Source: an uncultured Clostridia bacterium
Lineage (GTDB): Bacteria > Bacillota > Clostridia > Oscillospirales > Butyricicoccaceae
NCBI GenBank assembly: GCA_910586575.1
Contig: CAJUJQ010000039.1
Location: forward strand, 1 to 23,429
Reading direction: 5' to 3'
DNA length: 23,429 nt
Shown here: piece by piece, positions 14,363 through 21,709 of the stretch
Layout of the letters: every line of letters starts with the position of its first letter
Numbering within the stretch: position 1 is the first letter of the stretch
Notes under the pieces: model-generated
What the model saw: the letters and a program-made list of their open reading frames with translations, nothing else
What the model was told of the DNA's origin: nothing
The model's database searches: none
Made by a program: the position numbers and the translations under genes

Positions 14363-15532
14363 TTACAATCCTTTCAATATGCCGCTGCCGCCAATGCGCC
14401 GCACGGCTTCCCGCATCCGCTCGGGCGGCACGACCAGCGCGAAGCGCACGTAGCCCTGCCCCAGCGCGCCGAAGCTTTCCCCCGGCACACAAATCACGCC
14501 GGTGCGCTCCATCAGCTTCATAACAAATTCGGCGGACGAAGCGTAGCCCTCCGGGATTTTCGCCCAGACGAACATGGTGCCCTTGCTGTCGGGCACGTCC
14601 CAGCCGATGCCGCGCAGCCCGCCGCAGAGCGCGTCCCGCCGCGCCTGATAGCCCAGCCGGTTGCGCTCGACGATGTCCTGCGGGCCGTTCAGCGCCGCCG
14701 CCGCGCCCGCCTGCACGGGCAGGAACATGCCGTAGTCAATCTGGGAGCGGAAGGCGTGGAATTTCTGGATGATTTCCCGGTTGCCCAGCGCAAACGAGGT
14801 GCGCATACCGGTTAGATTATAGGTTTTCGAGAGCGAATTCATTTCAATGCCGACTTCCATCGCGCCGGGGACGGACAGGAAGGAAATGCCCTTTTTCCCG
14901 TCCATCAAAAGGTCGGAATAGGCGTTGTCGTGAATGATGATGATATCGTGCTTCTTTGCGAAATGCACTAAGCGCTCGTAAAAATCCATGCCCGCAACCG
15001 CGGTTGTTGGGTTGTTGGGATAGGAAACGACCATGGCGGCGGCGCGATCGGCAACCGCCGGGTCGATGCTGTCCAGGTTAACAATCCAATCATTCTCGGG
15101 CAGCAGCGGGTAAAGGCCGGCCTCCGCGCCGGTCATCAGCGGGCCAAAGGAGAAGATCGGGTAGCCTGGGTCGGGCGCGAGCACCAGGTCGCCGTGCCCC
15201 GCAAACGGGAACGCGACATGCGCAAGCCCCTCCTGTGAGCCGCCCACGGTCATCAGCTGGTCGGGGGCAAGGGAAACGCCGTAGCGCCGCTCATACCAAT
15301 CCTGCACGGCGGAGACCAGCCCCGGGGTGTCTTCCATGGCGTATTTGTAGTTTTCGGGATTGCGGCACGCTTCGGCGACCGCCTGCATGACGTGTTCATC
15401 CGGGGCAAAATCGGGCGTGCCGATGGACAGGTTTATCACATCCCCGCCGGACGCGAGGATTTCTTTTTTCTTCTGGTCGAGCTGGTTGAAAATGTTCGAG
15501 TCAACCGCCTGGCCGCGTTTCATAAATCTCAT
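14363..15532 (-). CDS. Class I/II PLP-dependent aminotransferase (LL-DAP aminotransferase-like group)
   Basis: 389 residues, fold type I. Substrate-pocket INLSIGTPDF (33-42), VVSYPNNPTT with Asn174, HDNAYSDL with Asp202 and Tyr205, and the PLP lysine in NSLSKTYNLTGMR (Lys236); a late GYVRFAL carries the carboxylate-binding Arg. The sequence resembles the group that includes LL-diaminopimelate aminotransferases and alanine/aspartate-type enzymes, but substrate cannot be assigned. It has its own promoter upstream and is coupled to the ExoIII gene, an unrelated partner by function. The start has a modest GGAAGTG site. Confidence 0.88.
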   Translation of the reverse strand: MRFMKRGQAVDSNIFNQLDQKKKEILASGGDVINLSIGTPDFAPDEHVMQAVAEACRNPENYKYAMEDTPGLVSAVQDWYERRYGVSLAPDQLMTVGGSQEGLAHVAFPFAGHGDLVLAPDPGYPIFSFGPLMTGAEAGLYPLLPENDWIVNLDSIDPAVADRAAAMVVSYPNNPTTAVAGMDFYERLVHFAKKHDIIIIHDNAYSDLLMDGKKGISFLSVPGAMEVGIEMNSLSKTYNLTGMRTSFALGNREIIQKFHAFRSQIDYGMFLPVQAGAAAALNGPQDIVERNRLGYQARRDALCGGLRGIGWDVPDSKGTMFVWAKIPEGYASSAEFVMKLMERTGVICVPGESFGALGQGYVRFALVVPPERMREAVRRIGGSGILKGL

Positions 15533-15577
15533 GTATTTTCACTTCCGTTGTTGTTTGCTGTCTTGGTGAACAGGTTT

Positions 15578-15606
15578 ATTATACAATATAGAAAGAGCTT
15601 TTACAA
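15578..15606 (-). promoter_or_regulatory. Promoter of the aminotransferase-xth operon
   Basis: Minus strand TTGTAA (15601-15606), 17-base spacer, perfect TATAAT (15578-15583), about 45 bases before the start codon. Confidence 0.75.
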
Positions 15607-15719
15607 CAGAGAATTTCATGCGGGTGGCTTTTAGCGGGCGATGTTTGCCAAATCCCTATAAAAATTGGTTCTGTTTATCTCGCTTCCATGCGCTCTTTGA
15701 TGAAACAGCAAGATTCCTC

Positions 15720-15748
15720 TTGCAAAACGCGGGAAAATGTCGGATAAT
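15720..15748 (+). promoter_or_regulatory. Candidate promoter of the EamA transporter gene
   Basis: TTGCAA (15720-15725), 17-base spacer, GATAAT (15743-15748). It leaves a leader of about 190 bases. Confidence 0.45.
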
Positions 15749-15942
15749 AAGAGCGTTGTATTAGACCTGTTCGGAAACTGATGGCGCACCGTCCGCCGCG
15801 AACCCTTGCCGTCAGAACGAGCCGTTTCCCCTTGAAATCCGGCAGGATTCCTGCGGGAAATCGTCCTATTCTGACGATAAATTTTCACGACATCCGGCAC
15901 ACCCCCGGTTCCCGAACTGGTCTGTTTTGGGGAGGAATGGAT

Positions 15943-16827
15943 ATGAAAAAAACAAGCTTCCGGAGCAGCCTGCTGTTGCTGCTGACCGCTGTCATCTGGG
16001 GCGTGGCGTTTGTCGCGCAGTCCGCCGGGATGGACTACGTCGGCCCGTTTACCTTTAACGCGGTGCGTTCGCTCATCGGTGGCGCGGTGCTCATCCCGTG
16101 TGTTTTTCTGTTAAACCGGGGAAAACCGGCGTCTGCGCCGCACTCCCGCCGGGATTTGCTGGCCGGCGGTGTCTGCTGCGGCTTTTTCCTGGCGCTCGCA
16201 AGCTCGTTCCAGCAGTTCGGCATTCAGTATACCAGCGTCGGCAAGGCGGGCTTTATCACCGCACTGTATATCCTGCTTGTGCCGCTGTTCGGGCTGCTGT
16301 TCGGCAAGCGCGTCAGCGGGCGGGTCTGGCTCGCGGTTGGGATTGCGGTCGTGGGCATGTACCTGCTGTGTGTGAAAGAGGGATTTTCGATTGCCCTCGG
16401 TGATTTGCTGGTCATGGTGTGCGCGCTGCTTTTTGCGGTGCATATCCTGGTAATTGACCATTTTTCGCCCCGTGCGGATGGGGTGAAGCTGTCCTGTATC
16501 CAGTTTTTTACCTGTGGCCTGCTTTGCTCGGTGGGAATGCTTGTGTTTGAAAAACCGTCCTTCGGGCAGGTTTTGACCGCGTGGATGCCCATCTTGTACG
16601 CGGGCGTGATGAGCTGCGGTGTAGCGTATACCTGCCAGATCATCGGGCAGCGGGATACCGACCCGACGGTCGCGTCGCTGATTCTCAGCTTGGAATCGGT
16701 GGTTTCTGTGCTGGCGGGCTGGCTGTTGCTGCACCAGCCGCTTTCCCCGCGGGAGCTGGGCGGGTGCGCGCTGGTATTCTGCGCGATTATTTTGGCACAG
16801 TTGCCGGAGAAAGCATCCCGTATCTGA
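15943..16827 (+). CDS. EamA-domain DMT superfamily transporter
   Basis: 294 residues from ATG 15943, favoured because GGGGAGG lies seven bases upstream; an ATG at 15937 is too close, and a longer frame from 15781 has no site. Ten hydrophobic segments in two EamA repeats. The first starts with LLLLLTAVIWGVAFVAQSAG and the second half contains the typical YTCQIIGQRDTDPTVAS and SLESVVSVLAG segments. Drug/metabolite transporters of this type usually export amino acids or other metabolites; substrate unknown. Single gene, followed by the phased repeat array before pdaA. Confidence 0.88.
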   Translation: MKKTSFRSSLLLLLTAVIWGVAFVAQSAGMDYVGPFTFNAVRSLIGGAVLIPCVFLLNRGKPASAPHSRRDLLAGGVCCGFFLALASSFQQFGIQYTSVGKAGFITALYILLVPLFGLLFGKRVSGRVWLAVGIAVVGMYLLCVKEGFSIALGDLLVMVCALLFAVHILVIDHFSPRADGVKLSCIQFFTCGLLCSVGMLVFEKPSFGQVLTAWMPILYAGVMSCGVAYTCQIIGQRDTDPTVASLILSLESVVSVLAGWLLLHQPLSPRELGGCALVFCAIILAQLPEKASRI

Positions 16828-16840
16828 CATTCGCTTTCAA

Positions 16841-16909
16841 GCGTTCGCATAACGGTTCAAACGTTCGCAAGCGTCCGCATGACTGCTCAAGCGTCCGCAA
16901 ACGTTCGCA
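16841..16909 (+). repeat. Helically phased array of five RCGTYCGCA repeats
   Basis: The 9-base motif [A/G]CGT[T/C]CGCA occurs at 16841, 16861, 16871, 16891 and 16901, i.e. spaced 20, 10, 20 and 10 bases, all on the same strand. Longer units can be seen: two 30-base blocks each made of two motifs plus a GCATGA-type tail. The 10-base register places every copy on the same face of the helix. It lies in the 158-bp gap upstream of the cortex deacetylase gene. Confidence 0.8.
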
Positions 16910-16911
16910 TG

Positions 16912-16942
16912 ATCGGTACTGAGGCGTAAAAAATCGGTACTG
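16912..16942 (+). repeat. Direct repeat ATCGGTACTG, two copies 21 bp apart
   Basis: Exact 10-base copies at 16912-16921 and 16933-16942, just after the phased array and two helical turns apart. No function is known; they lie 44-74 bases before the pdaA start codon, where a promoter and operators would be expected. Confidence 0.8.
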
Positions 16943-16985
16943 CGCAGCCGCCGCCCCGCATAGAATATTGTGAGGTGGTAAAAAA

Positions 16986-17789
16986 ATGCGAAAAAGGACC
17001 TTCCATAAATTGATTACGCTGGCGCTGTGCGTGGTGCTTGGCGGCAGCGTTTATGCTTTTGGCAACCCCTATGAACGACAGCCTGCGGTGGCCGCCGCCG
17101 CGACCGACTGGGGGCTGTCCTTTCAAACTGAAGGCGCGGCGCCCATCGGCAACGCAACCGCTGCCGAGCTTGCCGCGTATGATGCGTATTACATCGGCGA
17201 TACCTCGAAAAAAGTGATTTATCTGACCTTTGACGCGGGCTTTGAGAACGGGAATACCCCCGCCATCCTGGACGCGCTGAAAAAACACAATGCCACGGCG
17301 TGTTTTTTTCTGGTCGGAAATTATATCGAAACCGCGCCGGATTTGGTACAGCGCATGGTAGATGAGGGGCATCTGGTCGGGAACCATACATATACCCATC
17401 CGGATATGTCAAAAATCAGCGATAGCGAATCATTTTCGCAGGAGCTGACCAAGCTGGAGGACGCTTATCAGACGCTGATTGGAAAGCCGCTGCCCAAGTT
17501 CTACCGCCCGCCGCAGGGCAAATATTCCACAGAAAATCTGGAGCAGGCCAAAGCGCTTGGCTATACCTCGGTATTCTGGTCGCTAGCTTATGTGGATTGG
17601 TACACTGACAACCAGCCCACTGCCGAGCAGGCTTTTTCCAAGCTGCTGCCGCGCATCCATCCGGGCGCGATTGTGCTGCTGCACTCAACCTCGTCTACCA
17701 ATGCGGCGATTCTTGACGAGCTGCTGAACCGCTGGGAAGCCGACGGGTATTCCTTCGGCTCGCTGACCGAGCTGAAGCGTTCCTTTTGA
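16986..17789 (+). CDS. pdaA: PdaA-type polysaccharide deacetylase (spore cortex delta-lactam)
   Basis: 267 residues with an N-terminal signal or anchor (about 8-25). NodB homology domain from about residue 76: motif 1 is TFDAGFENGNT (81-91, Asp83), motif 2 is GNHTYTHPDM with His134 and His138 for metal binding, and motif 3 is RPPQGKYS (174-181). TFDAG rather than TFDDG is seen in the PdaA branch, whose members remove the acetyl group from N-acetylmuramic acid so that muramic-delta-lactam forms in the spore cortex, a requirement for germination lysis. The SD is GAGGTGG seven bases before ATG. The upstream region carries the phased repeats. A vegetative peptidoglycan deacetylase is the alternative. 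Confidence 0.85.
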   Translation: MRKRTFHKLITLALCVVLGGSVYAFGNPYERQPAVAAAATDWGLSFQTEGAAPIGNATAAELAAYDAYYIGDTSKKVIYLTFDAGFENGNTPAILDALKKHNATACFFLVGNYIETAPDLVQRMVDEGHLVGNHTYTHPDMSKISDSESFSQELTKLEDAYQTLIGKPLPKFYRPPQGKYSTENLEQAKALGYTSVFWSLAYVDWYTDNQPTAEQAFSKLLPRIHPGAIVLLHSTSSTNAAILDELLNRWEADGYSFGSLTELKRSF

Positions 17790-17852
17790 CAGGAATGGTT
17801 CTGAGGGGCCTGCGGGCTGGGGAATCCAACGGAAAAAGTCTGCCGGGACACG

Positions 17853-17890
17853 AAAAACAGGCCTGCCGCGCTTCGGACAGACCTGTTTTT
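17853..17890. terminator. Bidirectional terminator between pdaA and the WG-repeat gene
   Basis: AAAAACAGG (17853-17861) pairs with CCTGTTTTT (17882-17890); inner CTG/CAG extends the stem past one mismatch. A/T tracts on both sides. Confidence 0.8.
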
Positions 17891-17908
17891 TGTGTTTATG
17901 TGGGCTGA

Positions 17909-19270
17909 TTAGTTGGTTGTATATTTGCTGCCGATTTTGTAAAGGTAACCGTATTTCCCGCCGCGCGAAAAGGAGGCGCGGCCTTCGCTGAAGTCCCCGA
18001 TGGAATCATATTCCAGTGGGGTGACCGGTTTGCCAAGATGGTCAACCAAGCCATATTTGCCGCCGATGGACACGGAAACAAGGCTGTCGGAGAACGCACT
18101 CGCGGTATCATACCGGCAGGGGACAATCTCCGCGCCGCCGACGCTGATAAAGCCATATTTCCCGTTGCGCTGGACCTTTGCGAGGCCGTCTGCAAAGCTG
18201 GAGGCTTCGCCGAAGAAATCGTATTGGTAGGGGGCGATGGTTTTCCCAGCCTGGTTGACAAAGGTGCATTTGCCGTTCAGCATGACCTGCACAAGCCCTT
18301 CGGAGAAGTTGCCGACCTGGTCACAGGAAAGGTTGCTCAGCAGCTCTTTGCCAGCTTTGCTGACCAGGTTCCATCTTCCGTTCCGCATAACGGGCGCGTA
18401 ACCGTTCTGGAAGTCTGAAACATCGTCGTATTGGCAGGGGACGGCTTCGCCGCCGGTTTGGTTGAGGAAGCCCCATTTGCCGCTGCGCCGCACGCGGACA
18501 AGCCCGTCCGAAAAGTTTCCGGCGGCGTCATAAAGCGTCTCGGAAAGCAGCTCTTTCCCGGAGGTGCCGACAAAATTCCATTTCCCGTCCCGGCAGACCG
18601 GCGCAAAGCCCTCGGAAAAGAAGGGTGCCGCGTCATCGTATACGCAGGGGACAACAAACTGTCCGGTTTTGCCGATATAGCCCCATTTGCCGTTCAGGCT
18701 GACAGCCGCCAAGCCGCCGGAAAAGCTGTATGCGCGGTCAAATTGGGTGGGGATTGCCGTTGCGCCGAGCGTGTTGATAAAGCCCCATTTTTCATTTTCG
18801 CCCGTGCCGATGCAGACGGCGGCAAGTCCGTCCGAAAAGCTTTCCGCGCGGTCGAATTTGAAAGAAACGATGTTCTGCCCGGATTTGTTGATAAAGCCGT
18901 ATTTGCCGTCCAGCTTCGCCAGGGCAAGGCCGTCTGAGAAATCGCCCACCTCATCGAACATGCAGGGGACAACCTCTCTGCCGGTCGTACTGAGGAAGCC
19001 GCCCTTGCCGCCGCGCCAGACCATGGCGGTGCCGTTGTTGAACGGCGACACCTGATCGTACCGGAAGGCTGTCAGCTCGTCGCCTTTTTTGGTAATGAAG
19101 GTATATTTTTGACCCATTTTGACCCAGGCATACCCCTCGGAAAAATCACCCGCGCCATCATAGCGGCAGGGGATGGATTCGATCACCGACGCCGCGCCGG
19201 CCGGTACCACGAGCAGGGACACCGTAAGGGCGGCGCTGAGTGCCATGGACAGGAGTTTGTTTCTTTTCAA
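17909..19270 (-). CDS. Exported WG-repeat protein
   Basis: 453 residues from a TTG at 19270 preceded by GGAGG at 8 bases. A signal peptide (MKRNKLLSMALSAALTVSLL, cleavage likely after the AGA near residue 27) leads directly into about 12 repeats of roughly 34 residues with the pattern [IV]-P-x-x-[YF]-D-x(3)-F-S-x-G-x-A-x-V-x(3)-G-K-[WY]-G-[FY]-[IL]-x(3)-G. This is the WG (beta-propeller-like) repeat family of unknown function, common in surface and secreted proteins of gut Clostridia. It fills almost the whole mature protein; there is no anchor, LPXTG or other domain. Several repeats share GKE or PC-YD variants at alternate positions. Its own promoter lies at 19340-19367. A binding role outside the cell is inference. 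Confidence 0.88.
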   Translation of the reverse strand: MKRNKLLSMALSAALTVSLLVVPAGAASVIESIPCRYDGAGDFSEGYAWVKMGQKYTFITKKGDELTAFRYDQVSPFNNGTAMVWRGGKGGFLSTTGREVVPCMFDEVGDFSDGLALAKLDGKYGFINKSGQNIVSFKFDRAESFSDGLAAVCIGTGENEKWGFINTLGATAIPTQFDRAYSFSGGLAAVSLNGKWGYIGKTGQFVVPCVYDDAAPFFSEGFAPVCRDGKWNFVGTSGKELLSETLYDAAGNFSDGLVRVRRSGKWGFLNQTGGEAVPCQYDDVSDFQNGYAPVMRNGRWNLVSKAGKELLSNLSCDQVGNFSEGLVQVMLNGKCTFVNQAGKTIAPYQYDFFGEASSFADGLAKVQRNGKYGFISVGGAEIVPCRYDTASAFSDSLVSVSIGGKYGLVDHLGKPVTPLEYDSIGDFSEGRASFSRGGKYGYLYKIGSKYTTN

Positions 19271-19339
19271 GAGAGTTTCCTCCTCTTACAATCGTATTTG
19301 CCATGCGGGATTGGAAAATCACGGCACAGGCATATCTCT

Positions 19340-19367
19340 ATTTTAACACAGTTGCCGGAGAGGTCAA
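19340..19367 (-). promoter_or_regulatory. Promoter of the WG-repeat gene
   Basis: Minus strand TTGACC (19362-19367), 16-base spacer, TAAAAT (19340-19345), about 70 bases before the start codon. Confidence 0.65.
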
Positions 19368-19469
19368 GCCCCCACCCGAGGAAAAATTTGGATGGCAGCC
19401 CCGCGCGGGGGAAGATGCCCGCCTGTCCGGGATATCGCTGGTTTCAGGAAAGGAAGTCCCTGTCCGGCC

Positions 19470-19498
19470 GTGACAAGTCCGGGAAACTATGATATACT
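19470..19498 (+). promoter_or_regulatory. Promoter of the 19529 lipoprotein gene
   Basis: GTGACA (19470-19475), 17-base spacer, TATACT (19493-19498), about 30 bases before the ATG. Confidence 0.65.
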
Positions 19499-19528
19499 TG
19501 GTTTGGAAATGTCGGGGGGAGGTTTTTT

Positions 19529-19960
19529 ATGCGGTTTCAAACTGGATGCTTTGCGCTTGCGCTTGTGCTGCTGCTCGCGGGCTGCGCTGCGGAAGCCCCG
19601 CGCGAGAAGGAATTCCTTGCGCCCGAATCGCAGGGGGCGCAGGATATCCTTGTCACGCGCGGCATTGCGTCCGAGGGGACGCTGTTCGTGCAGCTTGACA
19701 AGCAGGTCAATGTCCGCTGCACCGTCGGCTGGGAAATCCTGGGGGACGATGTCGCGGGAACCGAGGTGGTCCTAATGCTCGAAAATTTCAGGATGGTTTT
19801 GCAGGACGCGATGGACGGACTGACAACGGACGGCGCATGGGCGGACGATATGGAGGATTTTGTGACGGGAACGGTAGAAAGCATCGCCGAATCCCTGTCT
19901 GACGGGCGGATATCGGTACGCGTCGACAAGCTGGAAATTGAACGCGTGGAGGATCCGTGA
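19529..19960 (+). CDS. Lipoprotein of unknown function
   Basis: 143 residues. A lipoprotein signal peptide ends in LLAGC, with Cys19 lipidated. The mature part is acidic with a predicted helical stretch (VLMLENFRMVLQDAMDGL) and a final strand-like RISVRVDKLEIERV. I recognise no family. The SD is GGGGGGAGG followed by a T-run before ATG 19529; a -10/-35 pair lies just upstream. efp follows 104 bases later with its own promoter, so it is probably a separate transcript. Confidence 0.8.
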   Translation: MRFQTGCFALALVLLLAGCAAEAPREKEFLAPESQGAQDILVTRGIASEGTLFVQLDKQVNVRCTVGWEILGDDVAGTEVVLMLENFRMVLQDAMDGLTTDGAWADDMEDFVTGTVESIAESLSDGRISVRVDKLEIERVEDP

Positions 19961-19991
19961 AAAAATTTTTTGAAAAATTTCAAAAAAAGGC

Positions 19992-20020
19992 TTGCATATT
20001 CGTGAAAAATATTGTAAACT
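19992..20020 (+). promoter_or_regulatory. Promoter of efp with A/T-rich upstream tract
   Basis: TTGCAT (19992-19997), 17-base spacer, TAAACT (20015-20020). The 30 bases before -35 are almost pure A/T runs (AAAATTTTTTGAAAAATTTC), resembling an UP element. Expected for a strongly expressed translation gene. Confidence 0.7.
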
Positions 20021-20064
20021 AAAAAAGCTGATGAACAGCACTTCATTTTGGAGGTTTGTATTGT

Positions 20065-20628
20065 ATGATTTCTGCTGGCGAGTTTCGCAACGGCGTTACA
20101 TTTGAAATGGACGGCCAGGTTCTTCAGGTCGTTGAGTTTCAGCATGTCAAGCCCGGCAAGGGTGCGGCTTTTGTGCGTGTGAAAATGAAGAATGTGATTA
20201 CCGGCGCTGTTACCGAGCGTTCCTTTAATCCTTCTGATAAATATGAGCCTGCTTATGTCGAGCGGAAGGAGATGCAGTACCTCTACGCGGACGGTGATCT
20301 GTATTACTTCATGGATACCGAGACCTATGAGCAGCTGCCGATTAACAAATCAACACTTGGCGATGATTTCCGCTTCGTAACCGAGAACATGAACTGTAAG
20401 GTTCTGTCCTATAAGGGCAGCGTCTTTGCGGTAGAGCCTCCGCTTTTTGTGGAGCTTGAAATTACAGAGACCGATCCCGGCTTTAAGGGCAACACGGCGA
20501 CCAATACGCTCAAGCCCGCGAAGGTCGAAACCGGCGCGACCGTTTCTGTCCCGCTCTTTATCGAGACCGGCGACAAGATTAAGATTGATACCCGCACGGG
20601 TGAATATCTCGAGCGCGCGAAGGGTTAA
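20065..20628 (+). CDS. efp: Translation elongation factor P
   Basis: 187 residues from ATG 20065, preceded by GGAGG at 10 bases; an upstream in-frame TTG at 20056 falls inside the ribosome site region. EF-P relieves ribosome stalling at polyproline stretches. The N-terminal KOW-like domain reads MISAGEFRNGVTFEMDG; the tip loop HVKPGKGAAF holds Lys32, the position modified in B. subtilis-type EF-P. OB domains follow, with TNTLKPAKVETGA and the closing GDKIKIDTRTGEYLER signature. Next to a CD1247-type gene, which is 35 bp downstream and probably cotranscribed. Confidence 0.96.
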   Translation: MISAGEFRNGVTFEMDGQVLQVVEFQHVKPGKGAAFVRVKMKNVITGAVTERSFNPSDKYEPAYVERKEMQYLYADGDLYYFMDTETYEQLPINKSTLGDDFRFVTENMNCKVLSYKGSVFAVEPPLFVELEITETDPGFKGNTATNTLKPAKVETGATVSVPLFIETGDKIKIDTRTGEYLERAKG

Positions 20629-20663
20629 AATTCACATATTGGCTTTTGTCCGGAGGTACAAAG

Positions 20664-21107
20664 ATGAATGTAACCGAACGAGTCGCATATTTGCGGGGTC
20701 TGCTGGAAGGCATGGAGTTGGACACGGACAAAAAAGAAGGCAAGGTCTGGAAGGCTGTCGTCTCTGTTCTGGAGGAGTTCGTGGAAAGCATAACCGACCT
20801 GGAACAGCAGAATGCCGCGCTTTCGGAAGAGCTTGACGACATCTATGAGGAACTCAGCGTGATTGAGGAGAATTTCCTTGATGACGACGATGATGAATTT
20901 TTTGACGATGAGGACGAGCCGCTTTATCAGGTGATTTGCCCAACATGCAATGAAGTGATTTACATGGATGATGATTTGCTGTCGGAGGGCTGCATCGTAT
21001 GTCCTGCCTGCGGGGAAGAGCTGGAGTTTGATCTCTCAGACCTGACAGACGAGGATTTGGCGGAATCCATCATTGAGAGCGTTGAAAATCCCCAAGAAGA
21101 TTCGTAA
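20664..21107 (+). CDS. CD1247-type acidic coiled-coil/zinc-ribbon protein
   Basis: 147 residues from ATG 20664 after CGGAGG. N-terminal domain NVTERVAYLRGLLEGMELD (2-20) and a helical stretch (KVWKAVVSVLEEFVESITDLEQQNAALSEEL, likely coiled coil) match the CD1247 N-terminal domain of Clostridia. A run of Asp/Glu follows, then a zinc ribbon made of CPTC and CPAC pairs separated by about 20 residues. The function of the family is not established; the zinc ribbon and acidic spacer suggest a protein- or nucleic-acid-binding adaptor. A GGCGGCTT/AAGCCGCC hairpin without T-tract (21113-21132) lies between it and the tRNA. Confidence 0.8.
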   Translation: MNVTERVAYLRGLLEGMELDTDKKEGKVWKAVVSVLEEFVESITDLEQQNAALSEELDDIYEELSVIEENFLDDDDDEFFDDEDEPLYQVICPTCNEVIYMDDDLLSEGCIVCPACGEELEFDLSDLTDEDLAESIIESVENPQEDS

Positions 21108-21138
21108 ATAATGGCGGCTTCTCAAAGCCGCCTGATAT

Positions 21139-21214
21139 GGACACTTAGCTCAGCTGGAAGAGCATCCGCTTGACGTGCGGAAGGTCGAGGGTTCGAGCCC
21201 CCCAGTGTCCACCA
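21139..21214 (+). tRNA. tRNA-Val (anticodon GAC)
   Basis: Complete cloverleaf: acceptor GGACACT (21139-21145) with AGTGTCC (21204-21210); D stem GCTC/GAGC; anticodon stem TCCGC/GCGGA with loop TTGACGT, anticodon GAC at 21172-21174; T loop GTTCGAG; encoded CCA at 21212-21214. No separate promoter is evident, so it may be processed from the efp transcript. Confidence 0.95.
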
Positions 21215-21240
21215 ACTTCCATCGACAAAAAAATGCAAGC

Positions 21241-21270
21241 AAAAATCCCGCACTTCGGTGCGGGATTTTT
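21241..21270 (+). terminator. Terminator after tRNA-Val
   Basis: 13-bp perfect stem AAAAATCCCGCAC / GTGCGGGATTTTT with a stable TTCG tetraloop, works in both directions. Confidence 0.92.
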
Positions 21271-21498
21271 GTGCATAAACCAAGGAAATATAAAATAATC
21301 AAGAACAATTATCACATATTGGAAAAATCAGGGGGCGTAAAATAAAAATAACGTATCGTAGATGCAAGTAAGCGTAAAATAGGGCGGCATCTATTCCCCT
21401 ATGGTAGAATGGAAAAAAAGGAATAGGGAATGAAAGAAGAAAAAGAATGCTTTAACTGTGGAAAAAAGTTTATCCCAACCTGTCATGTCACACGGCAG

Positions 21499-21507
21499 AA
21501 ATATTGC
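21499..21507 (+). repeat. 9-bp target duplication, left copy
   Basis: AAATATTGC, identical to 21701-21709 on the other side of the 193-bp element. Confidence 0.85.
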
Positions 21508-21700
21508 TACCTGAGCGGTTGCAATGGACGGATTGCCATATCCTTTCTTTATTGATAGCAATAATCTTATAAAGATGTAAATATAAGCATGGTTTTATGA
21601 GGTTTGCTGCTAGTACTCTGCCGATTGCGTTGCTGATTCGCGGACAAATGTCTCTGTTCTGCGGACGGCTGGCTTGATGCTCGCCCAACCGCTCAGGTAT
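21508..21700 (+). mobile_element. 193-bp MITE-like inverted-repeat element
   Basis: Ends are TACCTGAGCGGTTG (21508-21521) and its exact complement CAACCGCTCAGGTA (21686-21699) plus one T. It is flanked directly by AAATATTGC on both sides. It has no coding capacity, so it must have been moved by a transposase elsewhere. Confidence 0.85.
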
Positions 21701-21709
21701 AAATATTGC
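21701..21709 (+). repeat. 9-bp target duplication, right copy
   Basis: AAATATTGC. Joining it to the left flank in place of the element restores the codons for RQKYCSNEC in the zinc-finger gene. Confidence 0.85.

Larger units (their letters stand above)
15533..15942. other. Divergent intergenic region
   Basis: 410 bases with no credible gene. It holds back-to-back promoters at 15578-15606 (minus) and 15720-15748 (plus), and a small GCAGG/CCTGC hairpin near 15842-15854 in the leader of the EamA gene. An open minus-strand frame at 15631-15900 has no ribosome site or recognisable content. Confidence 0.55.

Noticed and set aside
15631..15900. 89-residue minus-strand frame in the aminotransferase/EamA gap
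   Set aside because: No ribosome site, composition like noncoding DNA, and it covers a likely plus-strand promoter.
15781..15942. N-terminal extension of the EamA transporter from 15781
   Set aside because: The added residues are Arg/Pro-rich, lack a ribosome site, and the ATG at 15943 has a strong GGGGAGG site followed directly by the first membrane segment.
16835..16942. CRISPR-like short repeats
   Set aside because: Units of 9-10 bp with 1-11 bp gaps and no unique spacers; this is a phased or tandem repeat, not a CRISPR array.
21172..21174. tRNA-Asp reading of the tRNA gene
   Set aside because: The loop is TTGACGT, so the anticodon is GAC (Val); Asp would need GTC.
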